Origin: 20CM-2-55-15 sp964633285
Lineage (GTDB): Bacteria > Acidobacteriota > Terriglobia > 20CM-2-55-15
Assembly: GCA_964633285.1 (NCBI GenBank)
Contig: CAZWGA010000009.1
Span: 67,311-131,310 of the forward strand
DNA length: 64,000 nucleotides
Direction of reading: 5' to 3'
The translations under genes were made by a program, and so were the position numbers. The notes below the pieces were generated by a model. It worked only from the letters and a program-made list of their open reading frames with translations, was not told the origin of the DNA and did no database searches. This document shows, in pieces, positions 46,101 through 56,900 of this stretch; within the stretch, counting starts at the first letter, position 1; every line of letters begins with the position of its first letter.

Positions 46101-49100
46101 ACCCGGTTGAGGATTGCTGGCCGACACCTGCAGCGTTCCGGCAACGATGAAGCTCGCTGGAAGTGTGACCGTTACCTGCTGCAACGAAGTCGTCTTCGGC
46201 GACAGCGGAGTTCCACCACCGGGAACCGCAGCGCCTGAAACATTGACCGTCGTCGTTGCGTTGAAATTGTTTCCGTTGAGCGTAACGGTAAGGGCCCCTG
46301 TTCCAGCCTTCACGGAATTCGGGTCGATCGAGTTGAGGATCGGTACGCCATTCACCGGCGTCAGCTTGAGCGGAGGCGCATTCGGGAGCGTAATGCCGGG
46401 CCCACCGCCGGGACCCGGATTGATGACGTTAATGACCGGCGCCTGGAAATCGCGGGCCACGCCTGCTGCGTCATCCCTGGCGATATCGGACGAAACCTGT
46501 ATCAACTGATTCAGCAGAGCGGCTGAGATCTCCGCCTTCAACGTTGTCGAGGAAACATAAGTGGTCGGCAGGGGCTGCCCATTGAGGGTCACCACCGATG
46601 TGGGAATGAAGCCGAGGCCTGTTACCGTAATCGTGAGTGAACCGCCACCGGCCGGAAACGTTTTTGGATTGATGTCGTCAACGCGCGGTTCGGGATTTGG
46701 GATGCGAATCAATGTCACATCATTGCTGCCGAAATTCGCGACAACGGCGCGGCCGGCTGTTGCATCGATGTCGATACCAAACGCAGCGCTCCCAACCGGA
46801 ATCGTTCGCGAAACGCGCCGCTGGTCGATATCCACAACGGAGACGGTTGTCGGCACCGAGTAATTCGTGGAGCCTCTCTCGACTCCGCTGTTCGTGACCA
46901 GCGCGGTGTTGGTGGGCTCGTTGATCGCGACGCCCGTCGGCGCTGTTCCAACTTTGATGGTTACGACTGCGCGCGTTCCCAGATCGACAATCGAAACGTC
47001 ATTCGAATTCGCGTTCACAACCACAGCCGTATTCGTTGTCGAATTCACAGCAACGCCGCGCGGGAACTGTCCAACGTTTACCGTGCCGAGGACCGTGCCT
47101 CTGGCCACATCGATGATCGAAATTGTATTCGCTGCCGAATTCGTGACGACCGCCTGATTGGTCTTCGTTTGAAACGCAACGTTGACCGGGCGATTACCGA
47201 CCGCGATCGCCGGCAACGCTGTCAACGAATCCAGGTCTATCGGAGTGACCGAGCCATCGTCCGTGTTTGCCACCAGCGCTCGATTCGTTACCGGATTGAT
47301 CGCCACACCGACCGGGAAATGGCCAACCGGAATCTCTTTGGTGACGCGATACGTTGTGAGATCGATAACGCTGACCGTGTTGGAACCGGGATTCGCAACC
47401 AGCGCGATGCTCTTTGCCTGATGAATGGCGATGCCTTCGGCAGGGCTTCGTCCAACCGCTATGGTCGTCACCAATTGGAGCGTCTTCAGATCCAGCACGC
47501 TCACGCTGTCGCTCGACTGGTTGGTCACCAGCACTGTATTCCGCGCCTGATCCAAAGCCACGCCCGCCGGGAATGATCCGACACCGGCTCGTCCTTCAAT
47601 CAAAGGATCCGTGGAAAGCTGATTCACGACGAACGGAACTCGTGCCGACGTGCCGCCGCCGGGAGGCGGCGTCTCCACAGTCAACTGCAGCGTTCCGGCC
47701 TGCGCCAACTGCAACGCCGGAATTACGGCCTGAAGTTCCGTGGAATTTACAAACGTCGTCAGCAACGGTTGATCATTCAGCTTGATCACTGAAATCGGCG
47801 TGAAGTTTCCGCCAAGAACTCGAATGCTGAACGCGCTGTTGCCCGCAAATGTTGAAGTCGGAGAAATAAACTGGATCGCCGGAGCACTTGCGGATTTGAT
47901 GCCGCCGCCTTCGAAGTCCACACTGTCCACGTTCTGCCGATTGATCGTTACTGTGCGATCGAGGGGAACGAACAGCGCGCCGCCAGGGCGAACCGGCGTT
48001 ACTTTGTAGTCGCCGGCAGGCAATAGTGGAAACGTAAATCGTCCAAGACCGTCCGTTGTGCGAGTTGTTGTAACAGGTCCGCTTAAAGTGATCTGGACAT
48101 CGGGAACCGGATCGCCGCTGGAATGAACCGAACCGCTGATGGCTCCGGACGTCTGAGCCGGAGGCAGAAAATCGCCGCCCGGCAACTGTTGCGGCACATT
48201 CGCGAGCGCGTAACCATTCGTGCTCCCAAAGAGCACTGCGCCAATGACCGGCTGTGATGAACGCAGAAACGCCCAACCGCCAACCTGATCCAAGCTCGCC
48301 GGCAACATTTCGCGAAACAACTTTCCCACGCGTTCGTTCGGCTTCACGGTGAATGTCGCGCGGCCCACGGTGGAGCCATCAGCGCGAAGTGTGTAGAACT
48401 CGACAGTTGCCGGTTGCGTCCCGGGATTGACGAGTGTCAACCCCGTGAAATATCCGACTCCTTCCGCCACCTGCGAAAACACTTCGAAGCGCGATGCCGC
48501 TGCGGCATCGGTTCCCGCGACAGCCGCGAACGACGGCGTGATCGTGTTGCCATAGCCGATGTAACTCGAAAGGAATCCGACTGTCGACTTCACTTCGATC
48601 CAGCCGGTTAAAAGGCCGTCGCCTGAAAAACCAAACAACTCGCCGGCTGTTGTGCGGAGAGCGCCGTTTCCATCAAGGGAAATACGTTTGGGATTCGAGG
48701 CCGCGTCGGATAACGTTCCATCCTCTTTATACGCTGTTAACGTGATCTCCTGTCCAACGCCGCTGCCGTTCACAATTCCAATCAGAGAAAGCCAGCCGCC
48801 GCCGGTGGCATATTGCGGAAGTATGTATCGTGTGGACTGAGTCGCCTGCTGCCCGGAAAGCGCCATCGTCTCCCGGCGTAACGTCGATCCGGGTATCAGA
48901 AAATCCGCAACCACTTCGTGGCCGACGAGGGGACGATCCGATTTCACCTTAATGTGCGATGCCGTACTTAGATCGGTTCCGCCAAAGATGCCGCTCAAGG
49001 TCTGGCGCACGAGACCCCGCGGCGCGAAATTCAAAGTCTTTGTGGATAGGACTTGTCCGTCTGCGCTGTACAGCGTGAGCGTCGCCGATGTCGCTTCGGC

Positions 49101-49598
49101 ATTGACGTTGACAATGGTTATTTCTGTTTTCGAAGTGCCATCCTCAGAAGCCAGCGGAAGCAGGAACTCCGGCACTGGGCTGATGGATCCAGCGCCGTCC
49201 AGATCGGTCAGTACACCGTTACCGTTGAGGAAAAACCCGGTCAGGCCGTTTGCGCTGCTCGTGACCTGAACCCAACCGTTGAAATCCTTCGAGCCGAAAA
49301 TCTCCGTTGACAGTTTTGCGAGTTGTCCACCTGCTGGAATCTTGACGGTCGAGGGATTCTGAATGCCCTCACCCGACAATACCGAACCGTCCGCCTGGAA
49401 CGCCGTGAAAGTAACCGAAACCTCGGCCGGTGTCGGATTCCCGACAGCCAAACCGGTAAACACATTTGGGTTGGAAATGACGCGCGGAAACTGAAGGACC
49501 GTCTGCCCGTAGGCGGCAGGCAAAAAGAGCGAGGCAATGCCAAGCAATAAAAATGCAAGAACTCGTCGTTTTTGAGCCACGTTTAACACTCTGGGCAA
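34159..49598 (-). CDS. Giant secreted multi-propeller IPT/YVTN/NHL protein (split by a false gap)
   Basis: The sequence is broken only by the N run at 37784-37883. Merging the duplicated 55 bases beside it joins 49598-37884 (3,905 codons) in frame to 37728-34159 (1,190 codons with stop), giving about 5,094 aa. Order: signal peptide (LAFLLLGIASLFLPAAYG), a repeated beta domain with ELFG/GW motifs (about 40-490), a carboxypeptidase-regulatory-like domain (about 490-570), IPT, a YVTN beta-propeller (about 670-970), about a dozen IPT domains, an NHL propeller (about 1980-2315), more IPT domains with a jelly-roll module (about 2495-2680), other Ig-like domains, then three NHL modules of about 560 aa each led by YVRIP and a C-x9-C pair, and a terminal IPT. 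The start is TTG at 49598 or GTG at 49589/49580. Likely a cell-surface or extracellular matrix protein. Confidence 0.8.
35270..35760 (-). repeat. Internal gene duplication, copy A
   Basis: This stretch is nearly identical at the DNA level to 36956-37446, an exact offset of 1,686 bp (562 codons) at each of three landmarks checked (GCCACTCCCGAGATCC, CTGATACGG and CTGAATACTGCAGCAC). It encodes the NHL segment with NGVCCSIQNVPGPALSASF. Such identity marks a recent module duplication. Confidence 0.85.
36956..37446 (-). repeat. Internal gene duplication, copy B
   Basis: This is the partner of copy A with the same 1,686-bp offset. The aligned but more diverged module continues to about 37746, right beside the N gap. 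A third, more diverged module lies beyond the gap (about 37900-39590). Confidence 0.85.
37729..37783 (+). repeat. 55-base overlap, left side of the scaffold gap
   Basis: Starts CCGAATTCCCGTTGTTG and ends CATCGTTGAATGTC; identical, base for base, to 37884-37938 on the other side of the N run. A 55-base match is what two de Bruijn contigs built with k=55 would share at a common end. Confidence 0.9.
37784..37883. other. 100-N scaffold gap
   Basis: Exactly 100 undefined bases, the usual placeholder for a gap of unknown size. Read literally it shifts the frame of the giant gene and creates two truncated proteins. The flanking duplicate suggests zero real gap, unless repeat modules were collapsed. 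Confidence 0.97.
37884..37938 (+). repeat. 55-base overlap, right side of the scaffold gap
   Basis: Second copy of the 55-base sequence at 37729-37783. In the minus-strand reading it encodes TFNDDGNLGRIDTTTGIR, which should continue directly into RLNYVRIPQAAP as the parallel modules do. Confidence 0.9.
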
Positions 49599-49675
49599 TC
49601 CGGACTACGCGGCCTTCCGGACCACGAAACTCCTTAGTAGGAAGGTCATGAACTTAGAATGGTGACGCGGAGTAA

Positions 49676-49686
49676 GTAAAGACAAA
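49676..49686 (-). promoter_or_regulatory. Putative promoter element TTTGTCTTTAC
   Basis: Identical on the minus strand to the element at 6532-6542 and at nearly the same distance (77 nt) from the putative TTG start of this giant gene. It is part of an interrupted GTAAA/TTTAC dyad (49676-49693). Confidence 0.35.
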
Positions 49687-49695
49687 TGTTTACAA

Positions 49696-49714
49696 AAATA
49701 CCCCTAGGGTATTT
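49696..49714. promoter_or_regulatory. Palindrome AAATACCC-CTA-GGGTATTT, candidate operator
   Basis: Perfect 8-bp arms around CTA, located 97 nt upstream of the giant gene's start and just upstream of the TTTGTCTTTAC element, a position typical of activator sites. The TACCCCT...GGGTA core recalls NarL/LuxR-type response-regulator heptamers; this is a resemblance only. The rest of the 251-base spacer (49599-49849) shows no gene. Confidence 0.4.
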
Positions 49715-49849
49715 ACCTGATTGCCAGGCGCGCACGGTATCGCACTCCGGGCGCTCGCGCATGCGTTTTGAAAGAGTTAAGAAGAACCTGGGGAAGGAAG
49801 AGAATTCCGGTTCACACATCTGCCGTCTGTCGCACACTCGCCGCGGAGT

Positions 49850-50905
49850 CTAAGGTATCCTAACGAGCTTCACAGCGGATGCAACGTCCATTTTGCTGTT
49901 GCCTCGAAGGTCCGTGATCTCTTCGACCTTCAATCCAAACTGGAACGAAGTGCCCCGGCTGTGATGAACATGGATGCGAGCCACATCGACATTTCCGGAC
50001 GGCCCGCTTCCCACCTGAAACGAAGCGAGACGAAGTTCTCCGGCATCGTTGTCGATGCCGATAGCGAGGGGTTTCGATTCGAAGCCTTCCGCCGAACCGC
50101 CTTCGATATCTTCGGCCGTGAAATGGGCGACGCGTGGGTTGAATCGCAATATGACCTGATAGGCTCCGACAGGCTCCTCACTGCTGACGACGAGCGACAA
50201 CACGTCATCGTCTCCCGGTTCCCGCGTTAAAGCGGGAACTCTTGATGACTTTGAATGCGACTCTCCGAGTTCGGCAAGGATTTCGGAATTGGAAAGGACC
50301 TCCACGTCGGACGCGCCTTCGATGGAATCCGACGGAAGTTCGACCTGCTGAAATGGCCCGACCGACAATTGATGCATGCCCAAAAAGCGTCCACTGTTGT
50401 CCTTCTTGCGAACAGTCACCGCTCCGGAAACCGAACTCGCATTTGAAATACGTAGAACCTTCCCTGCCGCGCCCCCGATATTGACGAGAGCTTCTCGCGT
50501 CAGCCATTCCCGGGCCTCGAATGTTTGACCGCGTTCTCCGGGGAAGTTGTACGACATTCCCACTCCTTCGGTCTCCGACACGGCCGCAAGCCAGCCCGAA
50601 GCCTCTGTCTGCCGTGAGCCGAACAATTCACTCATCGTGAATGGACGCGTGGCGTGGGCCTTCAGCCGAACCTGCGCCTGCCCGAGTAATTCACCATTCT
50701 TCAAAAAAGCCCATACATCCAGAGTTGCGTCGCGGTCGTTGTTGTTCACTGCCAGCAGTTGAGTGTCGGCACCGCCCCCGACATGAAAGTCGGGAACAAA
50801 AAGACGTGTGTCGGCGGACAAAGGAGACGCGGCACATAACAGAAGGACTGCACTCGCCCAAAGAATCAACGCCGGCGCGGCTCGTCGAGAACGGTTGTGA
50901 TTCAT
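49850..50905 (-). CDS. Secreted protein with a C-terminal cohesin-like domain
   Basis: A 351-aa exported protein (signal peptide ending LCAASPLSA). Residues about 33-215 form a beta domain related to the N-terminal repeats of the giant protein at 34159-49598 (shared ELFG and GWLAAV/GWVQV pattern, about 90-residue unit). Residues about 230-350 match the cohesin-like domain of the neighbouring giants: GAYQVILRFNPRVAHF, then IDNDAGELRLASFQVGSGPSG. It starts 27 nt after the stop of the 50933 gene, with an AAGGA ribosome-binding site, so the two are probably co-transcribed. It may be a small anchoring or adaptor partner; that is inference. Confidence 0.8.
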   Translation of the reverse strand: MNHNRSRRAAPALILWASAVLLLCAASPLSADTRLFVPDFHVGGGADTQLLAVNNNDRDATLDVWAFLKNGELLGQAQVRLKAHATRPFTMSELFGSRQTEASGWLAAVSETEGVGMSYNFPGERGQTFEAREWLTREALVNIGGAAGKVLRISNASSVSGAVTVRKKDNSGRFLGMHQLSVGPFQQVELPSDSIEGASDVEVLSNSEILAELGESHSKSSRVPALTREPGDDDVLSLVVSSEEPVGAYQVILRFNPRVAHFTAEDIEGGSAEGFESKPLAIGIDNDAGELRLASFQVGSGPSGNVDVARIHVHHSRGTSFQFGLKVEEITDLRGNSKMDVASAVKLVRIP

Positions 50906-50932
50906 CGCATTTTCCTTTCGATCCTTAACAAC

Positions 50933-53900
50933 TCATGGAAGCCGGAGAACCATGATGGAGTTGCTACTGAGTGTAACACTGGAAGCCGGCAAATCGTTGG
51001 AGCCGGTATCGGTGAGCGTTACGCCCGATAATGTCAGGCTGCTTGTTCCTACTGCGACGGGTGTGAAAGTAATGTTGGCGACCGTGAACTGTCCCGTCGG
51101 GGAGTTCCCTGTCTGAAACGCGTTTAGTGTGATTGTGCCGACGTTATTGTCAATGTTGATTGTCGCAGGTGTCGAAGTAAAACCGGCGCCCGTGCCGCCA
51201 TGAACATTTCCCGCGCTCGCCGTCACGATATTCTTGTCGAAGCTGATCGTCACCTGATACGAACCCACAGCTTGCGAACTGTTGACGACGACGTTTATGG
51301 ATGCGGGCGACATCACAGATGGCTGATGGTAAACGAGCGGACTCGAGGTACTCGCCCCGACAGTTACCGTGACGTTGCCGTCGACCGCGGTCAGCGGGAT
51401 TTGCACCTGAAGCTGTGTTCCTCCGGATGCCACGACAGGCGCAGTCGCAGTGCCTGTACTGGTTGTGAAGGTCACGATGTTGTTCGACGGTGTCGAGACA
51501 TCAAACCCGGAACCTTCCAGAACCAGCGTCTCGCCTGGATTCCCGCCTCCGAGAATATCCACGAGTTGCACGCCGCAAGTGGATCCGGAAATCGTGAGCA
51601 TACGCGCATTGCTCGTTCCGCTGCCGTTGGTCACTCGGACAGGTCCGCACACGGCTGTGGAAGGAATGGTGACCGCCAACGTTGTCGCGGTCGATGCAGT
51701 CGCGGTTCCCTGTACTGTTCCGCTTGCGGATTTAAATGTAACGGTATTGTTGGCTGGGACCGGATCGAATCCCAGACCCGTTAAAGTGATCGACGTCCCC
51801 GTCAATACATTAAAGAAGGGGCTTATCGACGACAACATCAGGGGCGCCGGAGTCCCTGAAACGATCAGTCCGAAAACAGCGCCGCCCAATGGAACGTCGG
51901 TACGGTAAACCTGAATCGGTCCGCTTACCGCATCGTCCGGAACGATGACGGTAATACTCAGAGCTGTCGACGCTGTGGGAACAACGCGTCGAACCCCGGA
52001 TGCCGTCGTAAACAGCACCAGGTTGTTCGACGGCGCCGGCGAGAAACCAGTTCCGTTGATGGTCAGCGTGTTGCTTCGCAATGCGGGCGAAGGCGACACA
52101 GACGTAATGACCGACGTCGTATGATTGGGATTCACGCGTCCCGCGAACAACGCGATGATTAACGCGTCGCCGATGTTCACGCCGCCATTCATGTTCACAT
52201 CGCCGGCGGGCACAGCCAGAGGCGGCTTGTTCACGCCGCCGACGGTAAGCGCTGTGACCAAAGCATCGCCGATATTGACGTTGCCGTTTCCATTGAGATC
52301 ACCTCGAACCACGGTCTTGAAGGTCACGGCATTCGAAGGCAACGTTCCCGGATTTCTCACAGTGACGCCCTGAGAACCGGCAGTCGTCAGAACAGACGCC
52401 GGAACAACGGCCGTCAACTGAGTCGGACTGATTCGGGTTGTCGCCAAATCCGTCGCGCCTAATGAAACAACCGCCCCGGTGTCGAAATTCGAACCGTTGA
52501 CTGTGAGTGTGAATCCGCTGCCATAGAATGGAGCAACGGCCAGGTTCAGCCCTGACGGATTCGCGTTCAGGTCATTGATCACAGCAGTTCCAGCCTGAGA
52601 ATTCACGGTAAACCCGAATGTGTTCGACACTCCGGCAGGCGTCGTGACCTGAAGCGAATAGAGACCGGGAATGCTGCTTACCGCAATGCTGACCGTTACG
52701 GGCAAACTGGAATCGGTCCCACCGGTTCCGATGGTTGCTGTAACTCCGGAACCCGTGAAAGTAACCGCTGTCGCCCCGGTTAGACGGGCACCCGATATTG
52801 TTGCGCCGAACGTCGTTCCGGCGTTTCCACCCGATGGATTAATGCCGGTAACGGACGGTGTCAACGGTGTACTCGTGATGGTGAAGGCGGAGGAATCTGA
52901 GGTTCCTCCCGTCGTCGTTACCGTGAAGGTAGTTGCGCCCGCGGCCGCGTTTGCGGAAATGGTGATCGTGACAGGCAGACTCGTATCGGTGCCGCCGCTT
53001 CCGATCGATGTTGTTACTCCGCTTCCGGCAAATGTTACAGCGGTCGCGTTTGAAAGATTAGCACCCGTAATCGTCGCCGCAAATGTAGTTCCAACCACAC
53101 CGGATGACGGAGTGATATCGGTGATGACCGGAAGACCTCCGACAACAAATGTCTTCGCCGAACTGACACCGCCGCCTGGGAGCGGATTCACTACGCTCAA
53201 AGACAACACGCGGTTGATTGTCAGCAGTCCGGAACTAATCACGACGGATAGTTGCGTTGAACTGACAAAAGTTGTTTGCACGGAAAACGCGGACGATTGA
53301 ACGAACGAACTTGGAACAAAGTTCGTACCGGTGACGTTGATGGTGACCGAGGGTGAGTTCAGCGGCACTGAGGACGGCGATATGGAAGTCAGCGTTGGAA
53401 CCGGGTTGCAGGAAGCAAGAACTTCAAGCGTCACCGGTACCACCACACTGCCGTTCACCGATTGCGTTGACGTAATCGTGACGGCACCGCCGTAAACGCC
53501 GACCCCCAGGCTCGCGGCATTAGCGATAACGTTGACGGTTCCACTTCCGGTTCCCGAAATCGCGCTTAACGATAACCATGAACCGCCCGACAAGGTGGCC
53601 ACCGAGCCGTTCCAGGTGAACGTTCCCGTTCCGTCGAGTTGAATGCCCAGAGCCGACTGAATCGTGGGAGCTGCCGTGCAGACGGCAAAATTAACAGCCG
53701 GCTGGGACACAGACAGCACGGCCGTACCCGAAGAGACCGGCATTAACCTTCGAATGTTGTGATTGTTCGTATCCGGAATATAAATATTTCCGGCCGCATC
53801 GAGGGTCAGGTTGCTTTGTAGAGAAAATGCCGTTGCGCGCGCAACACCGTCTCCATTGTAGAAACCACTACCGTTGTATCCGGCGATGGTGTGAATAGTG

Positions 53901-56900
53901 CCGTCGAGATCGATCACTCGCAAACGGCCATTGAGACCCTCTCCCCCCGGATTGTTACCTTCCGAAAAAACAATCCTGCCGGTCGGATCTATGGCCACAC
54001 CGCGCGGGTTGGAGATGTTGGCGGAAGTTGCAGGGCCGCCGTCTGGAACAGTTCCGAAGACTGGACTAAAGACGCCTGTGCCCGCAATGGTCGTAATAAT
54101 GCCGCTCGGAGAGATTTTGCGTATTCGATGGTTCCCCGTATCCGCAATGTACAGGTTGCCCGTGCCGTCGAGCGCTACCGATGTCGGATTCGAAAGACTT
54201 GCGGACACGGCAGGTATACCGTCGCCGTTATAACCAAACGTGCTGGTTCCCGCATAGGTATTGATGTTTCCATCGACAGTGACGATACGGATCCGGTTGT
54301 TACCGAAGTCGGCGATATACACGTTGCCGGTTGCATCGACAGCGACGCCGCTTGGAGCACTAAACCGCCCGGCCGTCGCGGGTCCGCCGTCAACGCAGCA
54401 TCCCGAGGTGCTGCCCGCGATGGTTGTAATGATGCCGGTGGACAGGTTCATCTTTCGGACACGGGAATTTCCACCATCCACAATGAACAGATTACCGAGT
54501 GCATCCGCCGCGACGCCCGCAGGGTACGACAAGGCGCTCGCAGTCGCGAGAACGTTGTCCGCGCCAAACCCTGAAGAGCCTGTTCCAGCGATGGTTGTAA
54601 TAATGCCGCTCGGCGCGATCATGCGAACGACATGGTTCTTGTTGTCGCTGAAATAGAGGTTGCCGTTACCGTCCATGGTTGAGAAGTAAGGCTGATTCAA
54701 AACAGCAGATGCGGCAGGACCGCCGTCTCCGCTGTAACCGGGAGCCCCGCCTCCCGCAACAGTCGTGATCGTGTTGCCGGAGATTTTTCGAACGCGGTCA
54801 TTCAGGCGGTCGGCAACATAAATGTTGCCGGCGTTGTCCAACGACAGATCGTTGGGCTGATTGAATGAAGCAGACAGCGGATCGCCGCCGTCTCCCGCGA
54901 AACGCCCATCCCCGAAACTGGCCAGAAAGCCGTCGCCTGCAATCGTGTCGATGATTCCATCGGCCGTGATCTGCCGGATCACATTGTTCTGTTTATCGGC
55001 GATATACAGATTGTTGCCGTTGACGGCAATACCCTGGGGCTGGCGCAATTGCGAAAAGATCGCAGCGAGGCCATCACCGGAATACCCGCTCGATCCATCG
55101 CCCGCAACTGTCGTAATGATGCCGGAAGACAATGTCACCTTGCGAATCCGGGCAGCGTTGCGATCGGCAATTAAAAGGTCGCCGTTCCCATCCAACGCGA
55201 TATCCGTCGGGCCCGTGAGATTCGCCGCCGTCGCAAGTATTCCATCGCCGTTGAAGCCGGTCTCGCCCGTGCCCGCTACCGTCGTTATGCTTCCGTTCGC
55301 CGCAATCTTGCGAATCCGGTTATTCGTGAAGTCCGCGACGTAAATATTCGAAGCGCTGTCGATCACCAGATGGCCGGGATTGAGATTGGCGAGTCTGGCC
55401 GGACCGCCATCACCACTAAAACCTAGGCGTCCGACACCGGCGATCGTGGTGATCTTTCCAGTTGGGTCAATCTTGCGGATGCGGTAATTGCCGGAATCCG
55501 ATACATAGAAATTGCCGTTGATGTCAAATCCAATTCCCGTCGGGTAGTTCAGTTGTGCGGCCGTTGCCGGACCGCCGTCTCCGCCGTCCCCCGGCTGGCC
55601 CGTACCGGCAAACGTGGTCATTACGCCGCCTGGCGTGACTTTGAAGATCCTGTTGCGTCCAGGCACCGCGACGTACAGGTTCTGATTTGCATCGGCGATC
55701 GCTTCAAATACTTGCGTCAGCGGTTGACTCGTGGCCGGACCGCCTTCGTTGATTGTTGTGACTCCAGCGAAGGTTGAAGTTGTGTAAGGCCCGCTGGGAT
55801 ACGGTCCAATACGATACTCGACCGGTACAACCACAGTGGGATTGACCGCACTCAAGCTGGTAATCGTAATTGCTCCGGTATAGACGCCTGCTGTAAGACC
55901 GTTGGCGGCAGCCGAAACCGTCAGAACTCCCGTCCCACTACCTGACGACGGCGTCACGCTCAACCATCCCGACGATGAAGCGGATGCGCTCCAGCTCAAC
56001 GAACCGCCCCCACCGTTGGTGATGGTTATCGGCTGCGACGATGGATTGACGTTGACACTCGAATTGAACGAAATCTTGTTGCGATCGACAACAATGGCGG
56101 GAGATTGTGCCGACATCGTGAGGTCTACCGACACGTAAACAGGAGCGTTCGTCGCTTCCGGTGATGACAATCGTATCGTACCGGTATAGAAGCCGGCGGC
56201 AAGGCCCGCGGAATTGAAATTCACTGCCAGTACCGCGCCGGCACTTCCGGAAGTTGGCGTGACATTGAACCAGTTGCCGCCGGATGGCGTGGTGACCGTA
56301 CGGCTTGACGTGAAGGTGAACGTATCGAACCCTATGTTTGAGGCCAGAAAATTTTGCGGAGGCGGATTGGTCCCACCCACTGTTCCCACAGCATGAATGG
56401 CAGCCAGCGTGGTTTGAATTGTGGGTCCCAAAACCGTGAAGCTTACAGGAACAACGACACTCGCCGGAGTCGATGCCGTACCGACGGACGTGATCGTGAT
56501 TGCTCCGTTGTACACGCCTGTTGAAAGCCCTGTCGGGTTCAGAATCACCGACACCGTCGTGTTGGCGACACCACGAACGGCGCTCATATCGAGCCACGAT
56601 CCGCCCGTCATCGTGGCGGACCATTCGCCGCCATACCCCAGGTACGAACTCATGTTGATCGTCAGATTTCGGTTGAAGTTGTTTGCGGTGCGGTTTAACA
56701 CAAGCTGCCGGCCCGTCGTCTGATTGATGAACGCGGGGTTTGTGGTCAGCAACGTCGGCGAACTCTGCGAAATCGGCGTTAACTTTCGAATGACCTGACT
56801 CGTGCTGTCCGTAAACACGACCTCGCCCGTGATGAAGATGCCGATGTAATTCGCATTAATCGACGCAGCGGTAGCCGGTCCACTGTCTCCGGAATCTCCG

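Noticed and set aside
49599..49849. Possible riboswitch in the giant-gene leader
   Set aside because: Small stems are present, but no GEMM (cyclic-di-GMP) or other consensus could be recognised.
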